From Olsenella sp. (GTDB lineage: Bacteria > Actinomycetota > Coriobacteriia > Coriobacteriales > Atopobiaceae), in contig SUUD01000038.1 in assembly GCA_015062715.1 (NCBI GenBank), positions 1 through 11,489 on the forward strand: DNA of 11,489 bases, written 5' to 3'. This document shows, in pieces, positions 1 through 5,123 of the stretch. Each line of letters opens with the position of its first letter. Within the stretch, counting starts at the first letter, position 1. The position numbers and the translations under genes were made by a program. Under the pieces are notes generated by a model. That model had not been told where the DNA came from. It searched no databases and was given only the letters and a program-made list of their open reading frames with translations.

Positions 1-1
1 C

Positions 2-684
2 CGGGCCTCGCCACGCGCGACCCTAGACCAGCGGAGCTCCCCAGCCGAAGCGTCGGAATGCGTTAGCCAACACGCGGATATCAGACTCGCAGTCGTGCGT
101 CGAACCAGACACGCCCTGGGCGCCGCCGCGCGGGAGGTGGCCATAGAAGAGATGGGCCGGTCCCCGAGAAATCGGAGGCTGGCCCATCTTGGCTACTTGA
201 CAAGTCTGTCTACATATCAGGCGTGCCCTTCGACCTCGTGCTCACGGTGGGCGGAGACACCCCACCGAACAAACCCAACGAGCGCTACGTCGAGCTTTTT
301 CCCGTTCCTGTCTGCATGGCCGTGCCTAGGTCCCACCGGCTCTTCAGGCGTGTGTCCCTCACCATGGATGACCTGCGCGGTGAGTCGATCGCCATAGCTC
401 AGCCGGGAGTCTCGTGGCGTGCCGACCAGGTGCGTAGGAGCCTGTCCGACCCAGTGCTTGGCCTGCATCTCGTCGAGAGGCCCTACACCTTCTCCGTCTT
501 CAACAGGTGTGCGCGCGAGGGCATGCCCATGCTCTCGACGGACATGTGGCGCAACAATCACCCCGACCTGCGCAACATCCCCGTCGAGTGGAGCCATTCG
601 TTCTCATTCGGCGCTTTTCTCCCCAGGCGCGGCGACGAGCTGATCGAACGTTTCCTCGAGGTACTGGCGAGCGCCGCGAGATAG
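2..684 (+). pseudogene. Broken LysR-type transcriptional regulator (frameshift plus internal deletion; 5' end outside window)
   Basis: The intact part (GTG at 223 to TAG at 682) encodes 153 residues resembling the distal half of a LysR effector-binding domain, with FDLVLTVGGD, the strand ELFPVPVCMAVPRSHRL and a terminal LPRRGDELIERFLEVL. A working LysR protein is about 300 residues with an N-terminal winged HTH, so this cannot bind DNA alone. Upstream, a different frame is open from base 2 and reads ASECVSQH...RRTRHALGAAAREV and then LAHLGYLTSL. These look like the end of a LysR HTH (normally xLSxxIxxLE...LFxRTxRxxxLTxAGxxx) and the first effector-domain strand (LxIGYLxSL). The frame changes near 205-220, and roughly 40 residues of the first effector subdomain, plus most of the helical linker, seem to be missing. 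The 153-residue piece is seen directly; the upstream homology is by eye. The alternative is a free-standing effector-domain fragment starting at 223, but no good ribosome-binding site precedes it. Confidence 0.6.
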
Positions 685-761
685 ACATGGGGCTGCCGTG
701 AACTCGATTGAGTGGGCCACAAATTGGCACCTCGACACGGCCCTGCCCCTCGCCACATAAT

Positions 762-792
762 AGGGCGCCGCGCGGTAGGAACGCGGCGCCCT
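762..792. terminator. Bidirectional hairpin between convergent genes
   Basis: An 11-bp perfect GC-rich stem (AGGGCGCCGCG pairing with CGCGGCGCCCT) encloses a 9-nt loop. It lies between the end of the LysR remnant (+) and the end of the acidic-protein gene (-), where a terminator is expected. There is no proper U-tract on either strand; the minus-strand transcript continues with ATTATGT. Termination is therefore inferred from stem strength and position. Confidence 0.6.
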
Positions 793-828
793 GGCATCAG
801 GGTCGTGCTATGCGACACAGACTAGGGC

Positions 829-1224
829 TTAGAGCTCCTCGGCGTCGTCGAACTCGGCGTCGAGCTCGTCTACGGCGTAGTCGACGAAGGCCTGGGCGGC
901 CTCGGCGGCGTCGCCGACATACTTGACGGTGACCTCGTCCTTCTTGACATTGAGCTTCTTGGCGCTGGTGACGGTGAACTTGAAGGTGGCCTCGACGGTC
1001 TCGTCTTCGTCCTCCCCAAGGACGAAGACGACCTTCTCCTCGTCGGCCTTGACCTTGAGCTCCTCGACGTCGGCGTCGCCAAAGAGGATGACGGCCGGAC
1101 GCGGGTTGATCTTCTGCTCCATCTTGGTCGGGGGGGACGGGATGAAGATGACCTTGGTGTCGGACTTGGGGTCGACAACGGTGCCGCCCTCGTACTCGTA
1201 GACCTCGACTTCCTCAACTGCCAT
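829..1224 (-). CDS. Small highly acidic hypothetical protein
   Basis: 131 residues, ATG start with a good Shine-Dalgarno (AGGAGA seven bases upstream) and TAA stop. I do not recognise a family. The first 90 residues look like alternating short beta-strands (VEVYEYEGGTVV, KVIFIPSP, PAVILFGD, KVVFVLGE, EATFKFTVT). The C-terminal 30 residues are a helical, strongly acidic tail ending DAEFDDAEEL. Lys is frequent, Cys is absent, and no signal peptide or membrane segment is visible, so it is probably a soluble cytoplasmic protein. Codon use matches the neighbours and the ribosome-binding site is convincing, so it is likely a real gene and not a shadow. It appears monocistronic: the next gene upstream is divergent, and a hairpin follows the stop. 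A -10-like TATAGG lies on the minus strand roughly 25 nt upstream of the start codon, without a clear -35. Function unknown. Confidence 0.8.
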   Translation of the reverse strand: MAVEEVEVYEYEGGTVVDPKSDTKVIFIPSPPTKMEQKINPRPAVILFGDADVEELKVKADEEKVVFVLGEDEDETVEATFKFTVTSAKKLNVKKDEVTVKYVGDAAEAAQAFVDYAVDELDAEFDDAEEL

Positions 1225-1515
1225 GGTTTTCTCCTATGCGAGAAGCCCTATATTGCCTGCCGGGCAAGCCCGACGTGGTACCTGCGATGCGAGGCTCTCG
1301 CCGCCCGGAGGGAAAGGCCGCTTCGGGCGGCGGAGGCTCCTCGCATGACTGTTACTTTACGAGGACATGCCCTCCCGTTCATGATGCCGTGGAGACAAAA
1401 CGACCCATGCGTTTTTGTATCGGAACGGCATGCGACCGATGCATGAGCGAGCCGCGATCATGCCCATTCGGTACGCTATGCTTCTGGGAACACCCTCGCG
1501 ATTCCGGAGCACCGC
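1225..1515. promoter_or_regulatory. Divergent intergenic region with a long interrupted hairpin at 1287-1346
   Basis: This 290-bp stretch separates the acidic-protein gene (-) from the metallophosphoesterase (+) and must hold both promoters. Its main structure is a two-part stem: ATGCGAGG (1287-1294) pairs with CCTCGCAT (1339-1346), and GCCGCCCG (1300-1307) pairs with CGGGCGGC (1324-1331). A small asymmetric internal loop separates the two parts and a 16-nt terminal loop closes it. A short CGGGC-AA-GCCCG hairpin lies at about 1261-1272. The only -10-like hexamer for the rightward gene is TATGCT at 1477-1482, with no convincing -35. The large hairpin could be a terminator, an RNA element in the leader of the leftward gene or a small RNA; the sequence does not decide. 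Confidence 0.35.
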
Positions 1516-2160
1516 ATGCGCTACTTCACCTCAGACCTGCACCTGGGCGACAAGACCGTCGCCCGTTGGCGCGGCTTTGGTGAGGACGTCGAGGCACATG
1601 ACGCGCTCATCGTCGCGGGACTCTCCCGCCTTACCGAGGAGGACGAAATCTGGCTTCTCGGTGACCTCTGCAAGGCCAACGTTGCGGGCGTCACCGCCCT
1701 GCGCGAGCTCATCCCCTGCGAGCGCGTGCACGTGGTAGTGGGCAACCACGACTCGCGCTCGCGGCTCGCCAACTGCAGGCTCTTTGACTCGGTGGACTAC
1801 TACGACCAGGTGGGCAAGGTCGCGCACGAGGGCTACAAGTTCGTGATGAGCCACTACCCCATGCTCGACTGGGACCGCGCCTACCACGGCGCCTACATGC
1901 TGCACGGCCACATCCACACCCTGCCGCCCGAGGGCTACCCGGGCGAGGTGCCTCCCTGCCCGTGCGGGCGCGAGGACGGGGGCTTTGGCCTGCCCGGCTA
2001 CAACGAGTGGAACCGCGACCACGGCATCCGCCGCTTTGACGTGGGCATGGACGCAAATCGCTACCGCCCCGTGAGCGCGCAGCAGATCGTCGCCTTCTTT
2101 GGCGACGCCGGCGCCGACCGCAGCGCCGACGGGCAGGGCCTCAACCTGCTGGCGTGGTGA
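1516..2160 (+). CDS. Metallophosphoesterase, calcineurin-like
   Basis: 214 residues, ATG start with GGAG six bases upstream. It carries the full dinuclear-metal phosphoesterase signature in order: D-L-H (D7, H9), GD (49-50), GNHD (76-79), SHYP (H113) and HGHIH (130-134). This is the compact stand-alone form typical of small bacterial metallophosphoesterases that hydrolyse phosphomono- or diesters; the substrate cannot be told from sequence. After the last metal motif comes a Cys/Pro/Gly-rich insertion (about 139-165) and then DVGMDANRYRPVS, which is usual near the end of this subgroup. It is cytoplasmic, with no signal peptide. The final tail after about residue 195 (GDAGADRSADGQGLN) looks non-conserved. 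Its last Trp codon and TGA stop fall inside a repeat copy (2155-2167), so the original C-terminus may have been altered by arrival of the repeat. Monocistronic; the 76-bp palindrome follows directly and could act as its terminator. Confidence 0.92.
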   Translation: MRYFTSDLHLGDKTVARWRGFGEDVEAHDALIVAGLSRLTEEDEIWLLGDLCKANVAGVTALRELIPCERVHVVVGNHDSRSRLANCRLFDSVDYYDQVGKVAHEGYKFVMSHYPMLDWDRAYHGAYMLHGHIHTLPPEGYPGEVPPCPCGREDGGFGLPGYNEWNRDHGIRRFDVGMDANRYRPVSAQQIVAFFGDAGADRSADGQGLNLLAW

Positions 2161-2167
2161 CATCGGG
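2155..2167 (+). repeat. Partial copy of the palindrome-family arm overlapping a stop codon
   Basis: TGGTGACATCGGG occurs here and again at 2173-2185 as the outer end of the adjacent giant palindrome, giving an 18-nt direct repeat period. The first copy supplies the last codon (TGG) and the TGA stop of the metallophosphoesterase. It may be a duplication made when the element inserted, or the remnant of an older element. Confidence 0.7.
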
Positions 2168-2172
2168 TTGGT

Positions 2173-2248
2173 TGGTGACATCGGGGACGGTTCTGTCTGT
2201 CAGGTTTTCGCGAAAACCTGACAGACAGAACCGTCCCCGATGTCACCA
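2173..2248. repeat. 76-bp perfect palindrome, REP/MITE-like element copy 1
   Basis: The two 38-nt arms (2173-2210 and 2211-2248) are exactly complementary, centred on CGCG. The outer end begins TGGTGACATCGGGGACGG and the inner part reads CTGTCTGTCAGGTTTTCG. A closely related element lies at 4010-4100. RNA from either strand would fold into a very stable 36+-bp hairpin, so it probably terminates transcription from both sides (metallophosphoesterase + and barstar -). No transposase is encoded within it. It resembles non-autonomous palindromic repeats mobilised in trans, such as REP/BIME units moved by REP-associated tyrosine transposases, but the family is not identified. Confidence 0.85.
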
Positions 2249-2283
2249 CGTCTATCGCATCCATCGACCAAGGTGAGGGCTTG

Positions 2284-2631
2284 CTAGTCGAGCCCAGCCT
2301 CCTCGTCGAGCCCGGCAGGATATGCCTCGCGCCAGGACGCGGCCGGCTCGCCAAACGAGACCTCGACGTCAAGCGCGGGGTTCTCGCGGGCGGCGCGCAT
2401 GAGGCAGACGCACACCTTGTCGAGGTAGTCGCCACAGGGAAGGCCCTCTCCCCTCTCGCGGACCACGCGGACGAGGGCGGGCGCCGAGACGTCGCCCAGG
2501 CAGTCGTCGAGCGCGTTGAGGCTGGCACCGTAGTAGCTGGGGAAGGCAAGGCCCGCAGCCAGCGCGGCATGGATGTCGTCGCGGTCCGCAACGTCCCGCT
2601 CGCGGATGATGACCTCGTGCGTGTATGCCAT
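2284..2631 (-). CDS. Barstar-family ribonuclease inhibitor
   Basis: 115 residues, ATG start with GGAGG upstream at good spacing, TAG stop. The hallmark is FPSYYGASLNALDDCLGD (residues 30-47). This aligns with the barnase-binding loop and helix of barstar, where the Tyr29-Tyr30-Gly31 and Asp39-Cys40-Leu41 positions are kept (here Y33, Y34, G35, D43, C44, L45). D43 corresponds to Asp39, which inserts into the barnase active site against its catalytic His. Two interface positions differ: Asp35 becomes N39 and Trp38 becomes D42. The N-terminal strand (HEVIIRERDV) and a late strand (LDVEVSF) fit the barstar fold; the protein extends about 15-20 residues beyond classical barstar (about 90). It is cytoplasmic. 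A matching RNase is encoded 1.5 kb upstream on the same strand, across asnA. The probable -10 is at 2665-2670, and the first palindrome of the tandem array covers its -35 region. The family call is firm; pairing with the nearby RNase is inferred. Confidence 0.88.
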   Translation of the reverse strand: MAYTHEVIIRERDVADRDDIHAALAAGLAFPSYYGASLNALDDCLGDVSAPALVRVVRERGEGLPCGDYLDKVCVCLMRAARENPALDVEVSFGEPAASWREAYPAGLDEEAGLD

Positions 2632-2662
2632 GGATGCCCTCCCGACAGCCGTCCTGCGGCTC

Positions 2663-2674
2663 CCAGTATACCCG
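2663..2674 (-). promoter_or_regulatory. Probable barstar promoter element, shared with the RNase gene
   Basis: The minus strand reads CGGGTATACTGG, containing a -10-like TATACT about 33 nt before the barstar ATG. The identical 12-mer occurs upstream of the barnase-type gene (4794-4805). No good -35 is visible; the place where it would lie is inside the first tandem palindrome (2674-2707). Confidence 0.45.
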
Positions 2675-2857
2675 TGAGAACGCGTACGCTTGCGGACGTC
2701 TTCTCACCTCAGACACGCTCTCACCCCACCAGCCGATGCAAGAACGCGTACGCCTGCGGACGTGTTCTCACCCCGCTGGCGCAAGAACGCGTACGCCTGC
2801 GGACGTCTTCTCACGCCGCCAACGCAAGAACGCGTCCGCATGCGGACGCGTTCTCAT
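2674..2857. repeat. Array of four imperfect-to-perfect 32-nt palindromes, 43-nt period
   Basis: Units lie at 2674-2707, 2740-2771, 2783-2814 and 2826-2857. Each follows the pattern AGAACGCGTMCGC-NN-GCGGACGYSTTCT and is self-complementary. The fourth is a perfect 28-bp palindrome, and the others have one to three mismatches. Units 2-4 are spaced 43 nt apart with 11-nt spacers (CCCGCTGGCGC, GCCGCCAACGC). Between units 1 and 2 the distance is 64 nt, and the spacer contains a degenerate half-unit (ACGCTCTCAC). Spacers are too short and too similar for CRISPR. The array lies between the asnA stop and the barstar start, so it may be a multi-hairpin terminator for asnA, a set of operators for barstar, or an expanded REP-like cluster. 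Confidence 0.8.
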
Positions 2858-2886
2858 AACCGCCAGATTTGCGTTTGTCGCTAGCC

Positions 2887-3894
2887 CTACAGCAGGTGCA
2901 CGTTGGCGGCCTCGCAGGCCTCGATCATCTCGGCCGGCCAGATGCTCGCCTGGACCTCGCCCACGTGCACGCGGCCCAGAAGCAGCATGCACAGGCGCGA
3001 CTGGCCGATGCCGCCGCCGATGGTGTAGGGCAGCTCGCGGTTGAGAATCATCTGGTGGTACGGCAGCTCGGCACGCTCGGGGCAGCCGGCCTTCTCGAGC
3101 TGCTCGGCGAGCGAGTCCTCGTCCACGCGGATGCCCATGCTCGACACCTCGAGGGCGCGGCCCAGCGGCTCGTACCACAGCAGGATGTCGCCATTGAGCT
3201 GCCAGTCGTCGTAGTCGGGCGCACGGCCGTCGTGACGCTCGCCGTTAGAGAGCTTCTCGCCAATGCGCATGAGGAAGACGCAGCCCAGCTCCTGGCAGAT
3301 GAGGTCCTCGCGCTCCTGCGGGGTCTTGTCCGGCCAGCGTTGCAGCAGCTCCTCGGTGTCCACGAAGTGGATCTTGTCGGGCAGGCGGTAGTAGGCGTCC
3401 GGGTACTTGTACCAGACCTCGTGCTGCATGTGCTTGATGATGCGGAAGACGTCGGCCGCGGTCTGGCGCAGGGTCTCCTCGGTGCGCTGGTCCTTGGTGA
3501 TGACCTTCTCCCAGTCCCACTGGTCCACATAGCACGAGTGCAGGTTGTCGAGCTCCTCGTCGCGGCGGATGGCGTTCATGTTGGTGTAGATGCCCTCGCC
3601 CGGGCCATAGCCGTACTTGCCCAGGGCCATGCGCTTCCACTTGGCGAGCGACTGGACCACCTCGACGTTCTCGTCGGGCGCCCAGGGCACGTCAAAGCCC
3701 ACGGGGCGCTCGACGCCGTTGAGGTTGTCGTTGAGGCCGGTGCTCTCGAACACGAAGAGCGGCGCAGACACGCGGGACAGATTCATCTCGCGCCCCAGTT
3801 CGCGCTGGAACGTGTCACGAATGTACTTGATTGCCTCCTCCGTCTCGCGGACGGACATCCTGGGGTCGTACCCCTCGGGAAGAATCAGGCCCAT
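2887..3894 (-). CDS. asnA: Aspartate--ammonia ligase (asparagine synthetase A)
   Basis: 335 residues from the ATG at 3894. It makes asparagine from aspartate, ammonia and ATP in the cytoplasm, using a class II aminoacyl-tRNA-synthetase-like fold. Diagnostic stretches in order are NDNLNG (its Asp matches E. coli Asp46), VVQSLAKWKR, MNAIRRDEE, LHSCYVDQWDWEKVI (Gln and Trp of the aspartate site), RAPDYDDW, LNGDILLW, SSMGIRVD and GGGIGQSRLCMLLL. Length agrees with E. coli AsnA (330). A GTG at 3906 would add four residues but has no Shine-Dalgarno at a usable distance, whereas AAAGGTGGGTGA precedes the ATG at 3894. The full catalytic core is present, so it should be active. The 100-nt leader shows no T-box-like structure I can recognise; a CGTTAACG palindrome at about 3993-4000 is the only operator-like site. 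It lies between the barnase-type and barstar-type genes on the same strand, with palindromic repeats on both sides suggesting an independent transcript. Confidence 0.97.
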   Translation of the reverse strand: MGLILPEGYDPRMSVRETEEAIKYIRDTFQRELGREMNLSRVSAPLFVFESTGLNDNLNGVERPVGFDVPWAPDENVEVVQSLAKWKRMALGKYGYGPGEGIYTNMNAIRRDEELDNLHSCYVDQWDWEKVITKDQRTEETLRQTAADVFRIIKHMQHEVWYKYPDAYYRLPDKIHFVDTEELLQRWPDKTPQEREDLICQELGCVFLMRIGEKLSNGERHDGRAPDYDDWQLNGDILLWYEPLGRALEVSSMGIRVDEDSLAEQLEKAGCPERAELPYHQMILNRELPYTIGGGIGQSRLCMLLLGRVHVGEVQASIWPAEMIEACEAANVHLL

Positions 3895-3987
3895 AAGCTC
3901 ACCCACCTTTCATGTTCGCAGGAGCAGGGCACCAGAGGATTGTGGCCCCACGGCAGCGGGCGGACGCCGAGAAAGGCAACCTCTCAA

Positions 3988-4004
3988 CCAAGCGTTAACG
4001 TTGG
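3988..4004. promoter_or_regulatory. Operator-like partial palindrome upstream of asnA
   Basis: CCAAGCGTTAACGTTGG is an imperfect inverted repeat around a perfect CGTTAACG core, roughly 100 nt upstream of the asnA start and just outside the giant palindrome. Its position would suit a repressor or activator of asnA, such as an AsnC/Lrp-type protein, but nothing in the sequence identifies the binder. Confidence 0.2.
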
Positions 4005-4009
4005 ACGGC

Positions 4010-4100
4010 GGGGTGGTGATGACATCGGGGACGGTTCTGTCTGACAGGTTTTAGAGTAAAACCTGTCAGACAGAACCGTCCCCGATGTCATCACCACCCC
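4010..4100. repeat. 91-nt palindrome, REP/MITE-like element copy 2
   Basis: Two perfectly complementary 44-nt arms (4010-4053 and 4057-4100) flank a GAG loop. The arm starts GGGGTGGTGATGACATCGGG and ends CTGTCTGACAGGTTTTA. It shares most of its arm with copy 1 at 2173-2248 but has an extra TGA near the outer end, CTGACAGG instead of CTGTCAGG, and a different loop. Each change is present in both arms. It lies 15 nt downstream of the RNase stop and 115 nt upstream of the asnA start, so it should end RNase transcripts. The same caveats on family identity apply as for copy 1. Confidence 0.88.
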
Positions 4101-4115
4101 TGGTCGTATCCCCCG

Positions 4116-4778
4116 CTAGAAGATGCGGCAGTAGGACTCGTAGTGGTCGGGCGTGTAGAAGACCATGCCGTTGTCGGAGTAGACCAGGCGCTCGGCACCG
4201 CGGTAGCCGCCCTCGTAGTCGATGTCGCACTCGTACCACTGGTCGTAGGACTCGCCAGGCATGACCTCCTCGTCGTTATGCCAGCCACCGCCGCCGATGG
4301 AGCGGCCCGGCAGGACCTCCCAGAGGTTGCCCTCAGATGCCTCCCAGCCGGCGTTGCGCGCCTTGGTCTTGGTCACGTAGTTGGACGGCACCGTGCCGTA
4401 GGTATGAATGTAGAGCGCGACCTCCTCCATGGAGGTGTACTCCCCACCCTTGCGCACGCTCACGGACGAGGGCACACCGACGGGCTCGCCGTAGACGTAG
4501 ACGTCGTCTGGATCTACGCCCTCCTGCGCGGGATAGAAGACCAGCTCGTAGGTTTCGTTGGATGGCGTGGGTTCAGGCTCTGGATCTGCCTCGGGCGCTT
4601 GGTTGGGCGCGGATACGGGCTCCGGATCGACCTCTGGCGTAGGCTCCGGTTCCACCACGGGAGCGGGGCCGACGACCGGCGTTGGCTGCGCCTGGTTGCC
4701 GCGGATGTAGCCCACCAGGAACGCAACCACCAGCAAAGCGGCGATGGCGACGTACTTCCAGACCTGATTCTTTCTCAT
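4116..4778 (-). CDS. Membrane-anchored or exported barnase-family ribonuclease
   Basis: 220 residues from the ATG at 4778, which has AGGAGG at good spacing; the longer open frame to 4940 lacks such support and would bury the signal. Residues 1-8 are basic (MRKNQVWK) and 9-25 form one hydrophobic segment (signal anchor or signal peptide). Residues 30-73 are a Pro/Glu/Asp-rich linker, and from about 114 the chain aligns with barnase: EEVALYIHTYGTVPSNYVTK, GWEASEGNLWEVLPGRSIGG, RGAERLVYSDNGMVFYTPDHY. The barnase catalytic set Lys27, Glu73, Arg83, Arg87, His102 corresponds to K137, E183, R193, R197, H212, with identical spacing (46, 10, 4, 15). It should therefore cleave RNA after guanosine, outside the membrane or once released. 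The 40 residues between linker and core (about 74-113) are not recognised. A barstar homologue lies downstream on the same strand, past asnA. The stop is followed by the 91-nt palindrome. Confidence 0.92.
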   Translation of the reverse strand: MRKNQVWKYVAIAALLVVAFLVGYIRGNQAQPTPVVGPAPVVEPEPTPEVDPEPVSAPNQAPEADPEPEPTPSNETYELVFYPAQEGVDPDDVYVYGEPVGVPSSVSVRKGGEYTSMEEVALYIHTYGTVPSNYVTKTKARNAGWEASEGNLWEVLPGRSIGGGGWHNDEEVMPGESYDQWYECDIDYEGGYRGAERLVYSDNGMVFYTPDHYESYCRIF

Positions 4779-4793
4779 GCTGACCTCCTGCGG

Positions 4794-4805
4794 CCAGTAT
4801 ACCCG
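4794..4805 (-). promoter_or_regulatory. Probable RNase promoter element, shared with barstar gene
   Basis: The minus strand reads CGGGTATACTGG, with a -10-like TATACT ending about 17 nt before the RNase ATG. This leaves a very short leader that still holds the AGGAGG site. The same 12 bases occur upstream of barstar (2663-2674). No clear -35 is seen. Confidence 0.4.
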
Positions 4806-5123
4806 GCATCCAGGTGAGAAGTGCTCCCTGCGCCCAGTTGCTTGCCGAGAAGCCCAGAGCAGGCGCCTAGCAGCCTCTATTCTGGGCCTCTTGACCAGTG
4901 GCGTCATGGGCAGACCCGACAACTCATGACGTACTCGCATTCGATAGAGATGTCAAAGCCCTGCTGGTTCCAGTTCTCGTTCTGGTCCGCCGTCCCCCGA
5001 CAAGTATTACCGTGCATCCATGCCGAATTATGACTCCTGTGGCTCGTCAACTGGGAGAACGCACGTGATGGTTGTAGATTCTGGAGGTTGCACGGTAACT
5101 CTGGCCAATTGGGGGCGTCCGTG
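4806..5123. other. Intergenic stretch with no confident gene, possible coding relic
   Basis: Roughly 320 bp between the RNase promoter and the end of the HAD gene, with lower GC than the surroundings around 4930-5100. On the minus strand one frame is open through 5033-4904 and reads AWMHGNTCRGTADQNENWNQ followed by GFDISIECEYVMS, ending in TGA at 4904. This looks more protein-like than random sequence but has no ribosome-binding site or start of its own, so it may be the tail of a decayed gene. Two small inverted repeats are present: TTACCGTGCA/TGCACGGTAA (5007-5016 and 5089-5098) and CGTCATG/CATGACG (4902-4908 and 4925-4931). No terminator with a U-tract was found for the HAD gene. Confidence 0.35.

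Noticed and set aside
1531..2181. 216-residue minus-strand frame opposite the metallophosphoesterase
   Set aside because: It is a GC-bias shadow starting inside the repeat element; the plus strand holds all metal-binding motifs.
2674..2857. CRISPR array
   Set aside because: The 11-nt spacers are far too short and resemble each other, repeats are full palindromes, and no cas gene is near.
2625..3044. Open frame on + strand with repeated TPADVF-type peptide
   Set aside because: The repeated peptide is only the translation of the tandem palindromes; the frame then runs antisense through asnA and has no ribosome-binding site.
3907..4009. T-box or other riboswitch in the asnA leader
   Set aside because: The leader is only about 110 nt up to the palindrome and I could not find a T-box sequence or a specifier-loop/antiterminator arrangement.
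2869..4044. 391-residue open frame antisense to asnA
   Set aside because: It is a shadow of asnA, whose conserved motifs are all on the other strand, and it runs into the giant palindrome.
4779..4940. 54-residue N-terminal extension of the RNase
   Set aside because: It would place the hydrophobic export segment internally, and the ATG at 4778 has an excellent AGGAGG site.
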